Assembly (NCBI GenBank): GCA_965234325.1
Contig: OZ248419.1
Span: 105,577-169,576, forward strand
DNA: 64,000 bases
Source of the DNA: Limnohabitans kasalickyi
Lineage (GTDB): Bacteria > Pseudomonadota > Gammaproteobacteria > Burkholderiales > Burkholderiaceae_C
Direction: 5' to 3'
Numbering within the stretch: position 1 is the stretch's first letter; every line of letters starts with the position of its first letter. The notes beneath the pieces are model-generated. The model saw only the letters and a list, made by a program, of their open reading frames with translations. It was not told the DNA's origin and searched no databases. A program made the translations under genes and the position numbers. Positions 8,029 to 17,366 of this stretch are shown here, in pieces.

Positions 8029-10941
8029 ATGACCGACAAAGCCACCCCAACGTCCACGGACTACCGCGCCACCCTCAACATGATGGACACCCCGTTCCCC
8101 ATGCGTGGTGACTTACCCAAACGCGAACCCGCTTGGGCCAAGCAATGGAATGAGCAAGGCTTGTACAAAAAACTGCGCGTGGCTCGCCAAGGTGCACCGC
8201 TGTTTGTGCTGCACGACGGCCCGCCCTACGCCAACGGCAAGCTGCACATCGGCCACGCGCTGAACAAAGTGCTGAAGGACATGATCGTCAAGTCCAAGCA
8301 ACTCGCTGGCTTTGACGCGCAATACATCCCCGGCTGGGACTGCCACGGTTTGCCCATCGAGAACGCCATCGAAAAACTGCATGGCCGCAAACTCAGCCGC
8401 GACGACATGCAGGCCAAGAGCCGTGCATTCGCCACCGAGCAAATTGACCAACAACGCGAAGACTTCAAACGCTTGGGCGTCTTGGGTGACTGGGAGCGCC
8501 CCTACCGCACCATGGACCCCGCCAACGAAGCCGGCCAACTGCGCGCCTTCAAACGCGTGATGGAACGCGGCTTTGTGTACCGTGGCTTGAAGCCCGTTTA
8601 CTGGTGCTTTGACTGCGGCTCGTCACTGGCCGAGTTTGAAATTGAATACGCCGACAAGAAGAGCGACACCTTGGACGTGGCCTTCTTGTGCGCCCAACCC
8701 GAAAAGTTGGCTGCTGCATTTGGTTTGCCCAAACTCGACAAGCCAGCGTTCGCAGTCATCTGGACCACCACCGCTTGGACCATCCCTGCCAACCAAGCGC
8801 TCAACATGAAGGCAGACATCACCTACGCCTTGGTCGACACCGAGCGTGGTTTGTTGATGTGCGCGGCCTCGTTGGTTGAGAAATGTTTGGCGCGTTGGAA
8901 GCTTGAAGGCAAAGTGGTGGCCACGGCTACGGGCGACAAGCTGGGCCTTATTGAATTCGACCACCCCTTGTCACATGTGGACGCAGGCTACCAACGCACA
9001 GCCCCCGTGTTCTTGGCCGACTACGTGGGCGAAGGCGACGGCACAGGCATCGTGCACAGCGCACCTGCTTATGGCGTGGATGACTTCAACTCATGCATGG
9101 CTAACGGCATGAAGTACACCGACATCTTGAACCCCGTGCAAGGCAACGGCGCCTACGCGGCAGATTTCCCGCTGTTCGGTGGACAGCACATTTGGAAAGC
9201 TGTACCGGTCATTCTGGAAGCCTTGCAAAACGCAGGCCGCTTGATGTCCACACAAACCATCACGCACAGCTACCCACATTGCTGGCGTCACAAAACGCCC
9301 GTCATCTACCGCGCTGCGGCGCAGTGGTTCATCCGCATGGATGCGTTTGACAGCACCACCGAAAAAACCACGGGCAAGTTCATCACCGACAAGTCGTCGC
9401 ACTCATTGCGTGAACTGGCGTTGAACGCGATTGATAAAACACACTTCTATCCAGAAAACGGCCGCGCACGTTTGCGCGACATGATTGCCAACCGCCCCGA
9501 CTGGTGCATCTCGCGCCAACGCAGCTGGGGTGTGCCCGTGCCGTTCTTCTTGCACAAGGACAGCGGCGAGTTGCACCCACGCACCATGGCCATCATGGAC
9601 CAAGCAGCCGACATCGTTGAGAAAGGCGGCATCGAAGCATGGAGCCGCGTGACAGTGGAAGACATCCTGAACCAGCCCGGCGACGACGCCCCCAGCTACA
9701 CCAAGAGCACCGACATCTTGGAAGTGTGGTTCGACTCAGGCTCCACCTTCCAACACGTGCTGCGTGGCAGCCACAAAGATGCGTATAACTTTGGCGTGAA
9801 CCACCGCGCGCCCTTCCACGCCTCGCCTGACAACTCAACCCCTGAAGCCGATTTGTATTTAGAAGGCCACGACCAACACCGTGGCTGGTTCCACAGCTCC
9901 TTGTTGCTCGGCTGCGCCTTGTACGACCGCGCACCCTACAAAGGCCTGCTGACCCACGGCTTTGCCACCGACGGCCAAGGCCGCAAGATGAGCAAGAGCT
10001 TGGGCAACACGGTCGCGCCACAAGAAGTGAGCGACAAGATGGGCGCTGAAATCGTGCGCTTGTGGGTGGCATCGACCGACTACTCGGGCGACTTGAACAT
10101 CGACGACAAAATCTTGGCCCGCGTGGTCGACGCGTACCGCCGCATCCGCAACACCCTGCGTTTCTTGCTCGCCAACGTGAGCGACTTTGATCCAGCGACA
10201 GACACCGTGGCGTTTGACGACTTGTTGGAAATCGACAAGGTCGCGCTGTCCCGCGCCGCCCAAGTGCAAGCCGACATTCGCGCGCACTTTGATGCGTATG
10301 AGTTCCACCCCGTCGTGTCTAAGTTGCAGCTGTATTGCTCGGAAGATTTGGGCGCGTTCTATTTGGACGTGCTCAAAGACCGCCTGTACACCACAGCACC
10401 TAAATCGCTCGCACGTCGCAGCGCACAAACCGCTTTGCATCAAATCACCCACGCCATGCTGCGTTGGATGGCTCCGTTCCTCAGCTTCACCGCTGAAGAA
10501 GCGTGGACCACGTTTGGCAAGTCGGAATCCATTTTCTTGGAAACGTTCACCCACTTCGGCGAAGTCAATGCAGAGCTGATGCACAAGTGGCGCACCGTGC
10601 AACAGGTGCGCGAGTTGGCTAACAAAGAAATCGAAAATAAACGCACCGAAGGTTTGGTGGGGGCATCGCTGCAAGCCGAGTTGGTCATCCACTGCGATGG
10701 CGCAACCTATGACGCGCTGGCCTCGCTGGGCGAGGACTTGAAGTTTGTGTTCATCACCTCCAAGGTCGCACTCGTCAAAGGCGAAGGCTTGACGGTTGAA
10801 GTCAAAGCAAGCGTTGCTACCAAATGCGAACGCTGCTGGCATTACAGCGACGACCTAGGTCACAACCCCGCTCACCCCACCCTGTGCGGCCGTTGCGGCA
10901 GCAACTTGCATGGCAGCGGTGAAGTGCGTCACTTCGCTTAA
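8029..10941 (+). CDS. ileS: Isoleucyl-tRNA synthetase
   Basis: This 970-residue class I synthetase charges tRNA-Ile. HIGH is at 73-76 in PYANGKLHIGHALN and KMSKS at 653-657. The editing (CP1) insertion lies between them, and the GWDCHGLPIE motif follows the first. The last 40 residues carry a four-cysteine zinc site (CERC ... CGRC), as in bacterial type 1 enzymes. The start at 8029 is chosen because the protein family begins there. The open frame continues upstream to 7930, but that part is unrelated. It is followed 57 bases later by lspA in the conserved ribF-ileS-lspA operon. Confidence 0.97.
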   Translation: MTDKATPTSTDYRATLNMMDTPFPMRGDLPKREPAWAKQWNEQGLYKKLRVARQGAPLFVLHDGPPYANGKLHIGHALNKVLKDMIVKSKQLAGFDAQYIPGWDCHGLPIENAIEKLHGRKLSRDDMQAKSRAFATEQIDQQREDFKRLGVLGDWERPYRTMDPANEAGQLRAFKRVMERGFVYRGLKPVYWCFDCGSSLAEFEIEYADKKSDTLDVAFLCAQPEKLAAAFGLPKLDKPAFAVIWTTTAWTIPANQALNMKADITYALVDTERGLLMCAASLVEKCLARWKLEGKVVATATGDKLGLIEFDHPLSHVDAGYQRTAPVFLADYVGEGDGTGIVHSAPAYGVDDFNSCMANGMKYTDILNPVQGNGAYAADFPLFGGQHIWKAVPVILEALQNAGRLMSTQTITHSYPHCWRHKTPVIYRAAAQWFIRMDAFDSTTEKTTGKFITDKSSHSLRELALNAIDKTHFYPENGRARLRDMIANRPDWCISRQRSWGVPVPFFLHKDSGELHPRTMAIMDQAADIVEKGGIEAWSRVTVEDILNQPGDDAPSYTKSTDILEVWFDSGSTFQHVLRGSHKDAYNFGVNHRAPFHASPDNSTPEADLYLEGHDQHRGWFHSSLLLGCALYDRAPYKGLLTHGFATDGQGRKMSKSLGNTVAPQEVSDKMGAEIVRLWVASTDYSGDLNIDDKILARVVDAYRRIRNTLRFLLANVSDFDPATDTVAFDDLLEIDKVALSRAAQVQADIRAHFDAYEFHPVVSKLQLYCSEDLGAFYLDVLKDRLYTTAPKSLARRSAQTALHQITHAMLRWMAPFLSFTAEEAWTTFGKSESIFLETFTHFGEVNAELMHKWRTVQQVRELANKEIENKRTEGLVGASLQAELVIHCDGATYDALASLGEDLKFVFITSKVALVKGEGLTVEVKASVATKCERCWHYSDDLGHNPAHPTLCGRCGSNLHGSGEVRHFA

Positions 10942-10998
10942 ACCTTGGTGCTTCAACACTGACGCCTTCACCCTGAACTCCACACCTCAAAGGCCCCT

Positions 10999-11508
10999 AT
11001 GGCACGCCCCTCCCTCGTTCGCAAAGGCAACAGCCACACGTCTTACTGGCTGTGGCTGGGTTTGGCCTTGGTGGTGTTGCTCGCCGATCAGTTCACCAAG
11101 GTGTTGATCGTCAGCACCTACAGTTTGGGTGAAGGCTTTCCAGTCACCCACTTCTTCAACATCGTGCGCGTCCACAACACGGGCGCGGCCTTCTCGTTCC
11201 TCGCTTCAGCGGGTGGTTGGCAACGTTGGTTCTTCACGGGGTTGGGCTTGGTCGCGGCCACAGTGATGGTGTGGATGCTCAAGAAGCACCCCAACCAAAA
11301 GCTGTTTGGCTTTGCCATTGGCTGTGTCTTGGGCGGCGCCATTGGCAATGTGATTGACCGCTTGATCTACGGCTACGTGGTGGACTTTCTCGACTTCTAT
11401 TACGCGGGCATCCACTTCCCTGCGTTCAACATCGCCGACAGCGCCATCACGGTAGGCGCGGCGTGTTTGATTTTGGATGAAATCTTGCGCGTGAGGCGCG
11501 GTCACTGA
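10999..11508 (+). CDS. lspA: Lipoprotein signal peptidase (SPase II)
   Basis: This 169-residue inner-membrane aspartic protease cleaves signal peptides from diacylglyceryl-modified prolipoproteins. Four hydrophobic segments are visible (about 16-38, 66-92, 101-119 and 140-163). The catalytic dyad is Asp120 in GGAIGNVIDRL and Asp147 in FNIADSAI. VHNTGAAFSFL at 58-68 is the third conserved motif. Length and motifs are normal. It is the last gene of the ribF-ileS-lspA unit and is closed by a strong terminator at 11543-11576. Confidence 0.96.
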   Translation: MARPSLVRKGNSHTSYWLWLGLALVVLLADQFTKVLIVSTYSLGEGFPVTHFFNIVRVHNTGAAFSFLASAGGWQRWFFTGLGLVAATVMVWMLKKHPNQKLFGFAIGCVLGGAIGNVIDRLIYGYVVDFLDFYYAGIHFPAFNIADSAITVGAACLILDEILRVRRGH

Positions 11509-11542
11509 GGCTGACACGGGCCATCCAACTGACTTAAAAACG

Positions 11543-11576
11543 AAAAAGCCTTGCTGAATTTCAGCAAGGCTTTTTT
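11543..11576. terminator. Bidirectional rho-independent terminator (lspA / qorA-like)
   Basis: A stem of about 15 bp (AAAAAGCCTTGCTGAA with its complement) with a very small loop ends in a T-run on both strands. It lies between the convergent lspA and quinone oxidoreductase genes and can stop both transcripts. Confidence 0.9.
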
Positions 11577-11649
11577 AGTCTGAGACAGCACACGCCACAT
11601 CAACTGTGGCGCAGGGTTGAGAAGTCGAAGTGCAAGCTCCGACTCCAAC

Positions 11650-12633
11650 TCACAAGGTGATGATGGTGCAACCCGTGGTCTTGCGGGCTTCCAAATCGCG
11701 GTGCGCTTGGGCAATGTCGGCCAAGGGATAGGTTTGGTCGATGTGAATCTTCACCTTGCCGCTGGTGACGGCTTCAAACAAATCGTCGGCCATCTCTTGT
11801 GTGCTTTCGCGTGTGGTGATGTGGCTAAACAAGGTTTGACGGGTGAGGTAGATCGAGCCCTTGGGGCCCAAGATGCCGGGGGAGATCGGGGCGGGTGCGC
11901 CAGAGGCGTTGCCAAAGCTGGCCATCAAACCAAACGGTGCCAAGCAGTCGAGCGACTTGTCCCACGTGTCTTTGCCCACCGAGTCGTACACCACTTTCAC
12001 GCCCTTGCCACCGGTGATTTCTTTCACGCGGGCCAAGAAATCTTCGGTGTTGTAGTTGATGGCGTGCGATGCTCCGTTGGCCAAAGCCAATTGGCACTTG
12101 GCATCGCTGCCTGCTGTGCCGATCAAGTTGTAACCCAGCGCTTTGGCCCATTGGCAAGCGATCAAGCCCACACCGCCCGCAGCCGCGTGGAACAAGATGA
12201 AGTCACCCGCTTTCAAGCCGCCTTGAGGCAAGGTGCGCTTGAGCAAATACTGGGCGGTCAAGCCCTTGAGCATCATGGCGGCACCGGTCTCGAACGAGAT
12301 GGCATCAGGCAATTTGCACACGCACTTGGCGGGCATCACGCGCTCTTCGCAATAGCTGCCTGGGGGCTGACTGGCGTACGCGGCGCGGTCGCCCACTTTC
12401 AAATGGGTCACGCCTTCGCCCACGGCTTCCACCACACCCGAGGCTTCCATGCCCAAGCGCAAAGGCATGGGCAAGGCATACAAACCACTGCGTTGGTACA
12501 CGTCAATGAAGTTCAAGCCGACGGCCTTGTGGCGGATGCGAATTTCGCCGGGACCGGGTTGACCGACCGTGACGTCGACGAGCTTGAGTTCTTCAGGGCC
12601 GCCGTTTTTTTCGATGATGACTGCTTTGGTCAT
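11650..12633 (-). CDS. NADPH:quinone oxidoreductase (zeta-crystallin-like MDR family)
   Basis: This 327-residue medium-chain dehydrogenase/reductase has no structural zinc cysteines. It starts MTKAVIIEKNGGPEELK, shows the GroES-like N-terminal domain (GLNFIDVYQRSGLY near 44-57) and a Rossmann domain with HAAAGGVGLIACQWAKALG near 145-163. This matches QorA-type quinone reductases, which reduce quinones with NADPH. The start at 12633 has GGAG nine bases upstream, while the ATG at 12648 lacks one. It diverges from a DMT permease and converges on lspA with a shared terminator. Confidence 0.9.
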   Translation of the reverse strand: MTKAVIIEKNGGPEELKLVDVTVGQPGPGEIRIRHKAVGLNFIDVYQRSGLYALPMPLRLGMEASGVVEAVGEGVTHLKVGDRAAYASQPPGSYCEERVMPAKCVCKLPDAISFETGAAMMLKGLTAQYLLKRTLPQGGLKAGDFILFHAAAGGVGLIACQWAKALGYNLIGTAGSDAKCQLALANGASHAINYNTEDFLARVKEITGGKGVKVVYDSVGKDTWDKSLDCLAPFGLMASFGNASGAPAPISPGILGPKGSIYLTRQTLFSHITTRESTQEMADDLFEAVTSGKVKIHIDQTYPLADIAQAHRDLEARKTTGCTIITL

Positions 12634-12760
12634 GGTGATGTGCTCCAAGGTTTGTAAAGGTGATTCTGGTTTTCAAGACGGTGAATCCTGCCATGAATTT
12701 GGTCCCCCACATGTCACTTGGGTTATCTGGCGAGGTGTGGCTCAGGTAGAGTCAAACCCT

Positions 12761-13681
12761 ATGTCTTTTGCCCCTCTTGCCTTGACGCCGCGCACTGCGG
12801 CGTTGTTGTTGATTCCACCACTTTTGTGGGCCGGCAACGCCATCGTCGGCCGCTTGGTTCACGAGCTGATTCCGCCGCTCACGCTCAACTTTTTTCGTTG
12901 GGTATTGGCGTTTGTCTTGCTACTGCCCATCGCCAACCAAGCCTTGCGTGCCAGCAGCCCACTCTGGTCGCATTGGCGGCGTTACGCCTTGCTCGGGCTG
13001 CTGGGCGTGGGCGGCTACAACAGCCTGCAGTACTTGGCCTTGCAAACCTCCACGCCCATCAACGTGACCTTGGTGGCATCAAGCACACCGGTGTTCATGC
13101 TGGTATTGGGTGCCCTGTTTTTCAAACAAACCATTCGCAAACGGCAAATTTTCGGCGCGGTGCTGTCCATTGCCGGCGTGCTGTTGGTGCTGTGCCGTGG
13201 CCAGTGGCAGGCCTTGACCCAAGTACAGCTGGTGCTGGGTGATGTGTTTGTGTTGATCGCCACCGCCTGCTGGGCCTGGTACAGCTGGCTGCTGGCGCAA
13301 ACCACCGAGCCCACCGAGGTGCGCGGCAACTGGGCTTATTTTTTGATGGCACAAATGGCCTTTGGCCTGAGTTGGTCGGGCTTGTTCACGGCTGCCGAGT
13401 GGACGGGCTTCACAGGCCTCACCGACGCGCACATCGTGTGGGGATGGCCGCTGGTGGCTGCGCTGGCCTACGTGGCCGTCGGGCCTGCTTTATTGGCCTA
13501 CCGCTGCTGGGGCTTAGGCGTGCAACGCGTGGGCCCCAACATCGCTGGCTTCTTTGCCAACCTCACCCCCGTGTTTGCCGCCACGATGTCCGCGTTGGCC
13601 TTGGGTGAGTTGCCTCAGATTTACCACGCGGCCGCCTTTGTGATGATCATTGGCGGCATCGTGGTGTCCTCGCGGAAGTAA
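12761..13681 (+). CDS. DMT-superfamily (EamA) permease
   Basis: This 306-residue, very hydrophobic protein has about ten predicted membrane helices in two EamA repeats (about 10-145 and 160-300), the usual architecture of the drug/metabolite transporter superfamily. Motifs include PPLLWAGNAIVGR at the start and a C-terminal AAFVMIIGGIVVSSRK. It is a probable exporter of amino acids, metabolites or toxic compounds, with substrate unknown. The ATG at 12761 is used because upstream codons are hydrophilic and unconserved. It is one of four EamA-type permeases in this window, each in a different context. Confidence 0.88.
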   Translation: MSFAPLALTPRTAALLLIPPLLWAGNAIVGRLVHELIPPLTLNFFRWVLAFVLLLPIANQALRASSPLWSHWRRYALLGLLGVGGYNSLQYLALQTSTPINVTLVASSTPVFMLVLGALFFKQTIRKRQIFGAVLSIAGVLLVLCRGQWQALTQVQLVLGDVFVLIATACWAWYSWLLAQTTEPTEVRGNWAYFLMAQMAFGLSWSGLFTAAEWTGFTGLTDAHIVWGWPLVAALAYVAVGPALLAYRCWGLGVQRVGPNIAGFFANLTPVFAATMSALALGELPQIYHAAAFVMIIGGIVVSSRK

Positions 13682-13685
13682 CCCA

Positions 13686-13704
13686 CACGACGGATTAAGT
13701 CGTG
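13686..13704. terminator. Short hairpin between convergent EamA and SDR genes
   Basis: CACGAC and GTCGTG pair across a seven-base loop four bases after the EamA stop. No T-run follows, so it may assist rho-dependent termination between the convergent genes. This is weak evidence. Confidence 0.35.
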
Positions 13705-13730
13705 AGGGTTAACGCCCGAGGGCTGGGGCT

Positions 13731-14525
13731 TTAGTAAGTGCCTGAATAAGCACCACCATCGGTCAAGATGTTTTGACCCGTGATGTAGCTCGCTTGGGCA
13801 GAGCACAAAAATGCGCAGGTGTCGCCAAACTCTTGCGGATTGCCAAAGCGCAATGCAGGAATGGTTTTCTTGCGGGCTTCGGCAATGGTTTCAATCGACT
13901 GACCTGTTTTCTCAGACGCGCCCTTCATGGTGCCCTTCAAGCGGTCGGTGTCGAACGCGCCGGGCAACAGGTTGTTGATGGTGACGTTGTTCGAAGCCAG
14001 TTTTTGCGTGCGTGCCACGCCCGCCACAAAACCCGTCAAGCCCGAGCGTGCGCCGTTGGACAGACCCAAGATGTCGATGGGTGCCTTCACTGCGCTGGAC
14101 GTGATGTTGATCACACGACCAAAGCCGCGATCGGCCATGCCGTCCACGGTGGCTTTGATGAGCTCAATCGGGGTGAGCATGTTGGCGTCGACCGCTTTGA
14201 TCCACGCGTCGCGGTCCCAGGTACGGAAGTCGCCGGGGGGCGGACCACCGGCGTTGGTCACCACGATGTCGAAGTTTTTACCCGGGCCACCTGCGACCGA
14301 CCAAATGGCCTCTCGCCCTTCGACCGTGGTGATGTCCACCGCCACCGCAAGAATCGTGGTGCCCAGCTTACGCAGCTCCACCGCCGCAGCCTCCAAGGCC
14401 TCAGCGCCACGCGCCACGATTACCACGTTGGCACCCTCACGCGCCAACGAATGCGCACAGCCCAAACCGAGGCCCTTGCTTGCGCCGCCCACCAATGCCC
14501 ATTTACCTTTGATTCCTAAATCCAT
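13731..14525 (-). CDS. SDR-family protein with altered catalytic residues
   Basis: This 264-residue Rossmann-fold protein resembles 3-oxoacyl-ACP reductases. The nucleotide-binding loop reads GGASKGLG at 13-20, NAGG is at 91-94 and the LPGAF segment is at 187-191. In the active site Ser143 is present, but the Tyr position is Ser156 and the Lys position is Arg160 (SNGAR instead of YxxxK). A known subgroup of BKR-like SDRs lacks the catalytic tetrad, and this fits it. Its chemistry is therefore uncertain. The ATG at 14525 overlaps the TGA of the upstream permease gene (ATGA), with GGAG seven bases before it, so the two are translationally coupled. Confidence 0.87.
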   Translation of the reverse strand: MDLGIKGKWALVGGASKGLGLGCAHSLAREGANVVIVARGAEALEAAAVELRKLGTTILAVAVDITTVEGREAIWSVAGGPGKNFDIVVTNAGGPPPGDFRTWDRDAWIKAVDANMLTPIELIKATVDGMADRGFGRVINITSSAVKAPIDILGLSNGARSGLTGFVAGVARTQKLASNNVTINNLLPGAFDTDRLKGTMKGASEKTGQSIETIAEARKKTIPALRFGNPQEFGDTCAFLCSAQASYITGQNILTDGGAYSGTY

Positions 14526-15433
14526 CATTTCGCTCCATACTTTGAAACAACAAACACACCACCCAACACCAGCAGGGTTCCCACCCCGATCCATGCGTTG
14601 AGTGGCTCACCCAAAACCCACACGCCAAGCGCGATGGTCGCCATCGGCCCAATCATGCCTGTTTGTGCGGTCAAAGCCGCACCGATGCGCTCAATGGCCA
14701 TCATGACCATCAGGACAGGCGCCACGGTACAAGCCACCGCATTCAACGCGGCCAACCACAGAACCTCCTGTGGCACATCGGCGGCCGACAAAGGCCGCAA
14801 CAACAAAAACTGAACAATACAACAGACACACGCCACGCTGGTGGCCCAGCCCACCAAACGCATGGCCCCAATGCGCTGCACCAATTGGCCGCTGTAAATC
14901 AAGTAGATGGCGTAAGTCAACGCACTGGCCAGCACCAGCGAACCACCCAAAACCACATCCGTCCCCGCCACGTTGAGCTCATGCGAAAACACCAACAACA
15001 CACCGCTGTAGCTCAAGCCCATGGCCCACATACGCAGGGGCTGAATGGGTTTCTTGAAAAACAACCAACCGAGCACCACCACCATCGTGGGGTTGAGATA
15101 CAGAATCAGCCGCTCCAAGCTGGCCGTGATGTATTGCAAGCCCAAAAAATCCAAGAAGCTCGATAAGTAGTAACCCACAAACCCCAAAGCCATGATGCTC
15201 ACCGCATCGCGCCGCGTCAGTGGGTTGGCCTTGGCGTGCGCTTGGCGCGCCGCCCACAACCCCAAGCCCACAAAAAACGGCAACGCGATCAACATGCGCA
15301 GCATCACCACGGTCACGGCGTCGACACCATAACGGTAAGACAATTTGACAATGATGGCCTTGCCACTGAAGGCGATGGCACCTGCCGCTGCAAGTAACAA
15401 CCCCGAAAAAACGGGGCGCGAAGAAAAGGTCAT
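14525..15433 (-). CDS. DMT-superfamily (EamA) permease coupled to the SDR
   Basis: This 302-residue protein with about ten membrane helices has two EamA repeats. It begins MTFSSRPVFSGLLLAAAGAI, and helices continue to the C-terminal GVGTLLVLGGVFVVSKYG. It is a likely metabolite exporter with unknown substrate. Its stop codon overlaps the start of the SDR gene by four bases, so the permease and SDR probably act on related compounds. The frame is open upstream to 15538, but that would run into the divergent antiporter gene and lacks family similarity, so 15433 is used. Confidence 0.87.
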   Translation of the reverse strand: MTFSSRPVFSGLLLAAAGAIAFSGKAIIVKLSYRYGVDAVTVVMLRMLIALPFFVGLGLWAARQAHAKANPLTRRDAVSIMALGFVGYYLSSFLDFLGLQYITASLERLILYLNPTMVVVLGWLFFKKPIQPLRMWAMGLSYSGVLLVFSHELNVAGTDVVLGGSLVLASALTYAIYLIYSGQLVQRIGAMRLVGWATSVACVCCIVQFLLLRPLSAADVPQEVLWLAALNAVACTVAPVLMVMMAIERIGAALTAQTGMIGPMATIALGVWVLGEPLNAWIGVGTLLVLGGVFVVSKYGAK

Positions 15434-15518
15434 GAAGGACACAAGGTCTAGGGTAAATCTGGAGTTTATGTGAGGGCAATCCAGACCCTTGTCGCAAACG
15501 CTCGGTACCATTAGAAAC

Positions 15519-17279
15519 ATGTCATCGTTAGAACTCACCCTCCTCTATTTATGCGCTGCGGTTGTCAGCGTGGTGGGTTGCCGACTGATGCATTTGCCCG
15601 CCATGTTGGGCTATTTGTTTGCTGGCGTGGTAATCGGCCCGAACGCCTTGGCGCTGGCCAAAGACTCTGTGGCCGTCGAGCATTTGGCTGAGTTTGGCGT
15701 GGTGTTTTTGATGTTCGTCATTGGCTTGGAATTCAACCTGCCCAAGCTCATGCGCATGCGCAAGCTGGTGTTTGGTTTGGGGCTGGGCCAAGTGGTGCTG
15801 ACGCTGATTGGCGCGCTGTTGTTGAACATCGCGATCGGCCTGGCCATTCGACAGTTCGGGCACAGCTGGCAAGTGAGTTGGCAAACCGCTTTGGCCTTGG
15901 GCAGTGCCATGGCCATGTCGAGCACGGCGATCGTGGTCAAACTCATGTCCGACCGCATCGAGATGGAATCGCCGCACGGCCAACGCGTGATGGGTGTGTT
16001 GCTGTTTCAAGATTTGGCCGTGGTGCCGCTGCTGGTGCTGATTCCTGCCTTGGCCGACATGGCCGACAACAACCTCTGGCGCGTGCTGGGCATCGCCCTG
16101 CTCAAAGCAAGCGTGTTGGTAGGCTTGCTGCTTTGGGGCGGCCAGCGGGTGATGCGCAAATGGCTCAACTTGGTGGCACGGCGCAAGAGCGACGAGCTGT
16201 TCATGCTCAACCTCTTGTTCATGACCTTGGGCTTGGCTTGGCTGACCGAACTGGCCGGCTTATCCCTCGCCATGGGCGCGTTCTTGGCCGGCATGTTGAT
16301 TGCCGAAACCGATTTCAAGCATCAAGTGGAAGCCGACATTCGACCTTTCCACGACGTGCTGCTGGGCCTATTCTTCATCACCATCGGCATGAAGTTGGAC
16401 TGGGAAGTGATTCACGACAGCTGGGGCTGGGTCATGTTGCTCAGCATGGTGCCTGTCTTGCTCAAAGCAGGCTTGGTATTTGGCTTAGCGCGTCTGCAAG
16501 GGGCGGCGGCGGGTGTGAGTTTGCGCACGGCCATTTATTTGGCACAAGCCGGTGAGTTTGGCTTTGTACTGCTGTCCTTGAGTGCGCAAAACGCGTTGAT
16601 TCCTGCTGAGTGGATGAGCCCTATCTTGGCCTCGATGGTGCTCTCGATGATTGCCACGCCATTTTTGGTGATGAATGCCGACCGCATCGTCAACCGCCTC
16701 ATCAGCAACGATTGGCTCATGCAGTCCCTCGCGCTCACGGGCATGGCGCAGCGCACATTAAAAACAGAAAACCACGTCATCGTCTGCGGCTATGGTCGTT
16801 GCGGCCACAGCTTGGTGGACTTGTTCAAATCTGAGGGCATCGCTTACGTGGCCCTCGACTCCGACCCCGACAAAGTGCAGGCGGGTCGCAGCGCAGGCAA
16901 CCTTGTTGAGTTTGGCGACGCCACGCGTCTGGCCAGCCTGATGTCTGCCGGTCTGGTGCGTGCCTCGGCCGTGGTGGTGACTTACCCCGACACGCCCTCG
17001 GCCTTGAAAGTGCTGGCCTGGGCCACCGAGCACGCACCGCAAGTGCCCGTGATTGTGCGCACCCACGACGACCACGACTTAGAGCGACTGCGCGCCGCAG
17101 GGGCGGCCGAAGTGGTCCCCGAGGTGCTGGAAGGCAGCCTGATGCTGGCGAGCCAAACTTTGGCCCATATTGGCATTCCGCTCAAACGTGTGATCCGCTT
17201 GGTCCAAGGCCAGCGTATGACGCGCTACGCCATGATGCGCGACGCCGTTCCCCCCGCAGACGACGCACCTGCACCTTGA
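15519..17279 (+). CDS. KefB/YbaL-type monovalent cation:proton antiporter (CPA2)
   Basis: This 586-residue protein has an N-terminal Na+/H+ exchanger domain of about 12 helices (about 5-385) and a cytoplasmic RCK/TrkA-N domain from about 418. The RCK domain begins HVIVCGYGRCGHSL and is followed by ALDSDP, which binds NAD(H) in this fold. CPA2 proteins of the Kef type exchange K+ for H+ and are often gated by glutathione adducts. No KefF-like partner is encoded next to it, so it is closer to YbaL. The ATG at 15519 is chosen because the preceding ten codons are unconserved. It diverges from the EamA gene. Confidence 0.9.
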   Translation: MSSLELTLLYLCAAVVSVVGCRLMHLPAMLGYLFAGVVIGPNALALAKDSVAVEHLAEFGVVFLMFVIGLEFNLPKLMRMRKLVFGLGLGQVVLTLIGALLLNIAIGLAIRQFGHSWQVSWQTALALGSAMAMSSTAIVVKLMSDRIEMESPHGQRVMGVLLFQDLAVVPLLVLIPALADMADNNLWRVLGIALLKASVLVGLLLWGGQRVMRKWLNLVARRKSDELFMLNLLFMTLGLAWLTELAGLSLAMGAFLAGMLIAETDFKHQVEADIRPFHDVLLGLFFITIGMKLDWEVIHDSWGWVMLLSMVPVLLKAGLVFGLARLQGAAAGVSLRTAIYLAQAGEFGFVLLSLSAQNALIPAEWMSPILASMVLSMIATPFLVMNADRIVNRLISNDWLMQSLALTGMAQRTLKTENHVIVCGYGRCGHSLVDLFKSEGIAYVALDSDPDKVQAGRSAGNLVEFGDATRLASLMSAGLVRASAVVVTYPDTPSALKVLAWATEHAPQVPVIVRTHDDHDLERLRAAGAAEVVPEVLEGSLMLASQTLAHIGIPLKRVIRLVQGQRMTRYAMMRDAVPPADDAPAP

Positions 17280-17366
17280 GCGTCCAGTTTGAACGCCATG
17301 TGTTGCAAGCACTGGCGTAACACAAGCGACTGCCCCCGCCAGCCCGCTGACTTAAAGTGGTCAGCA

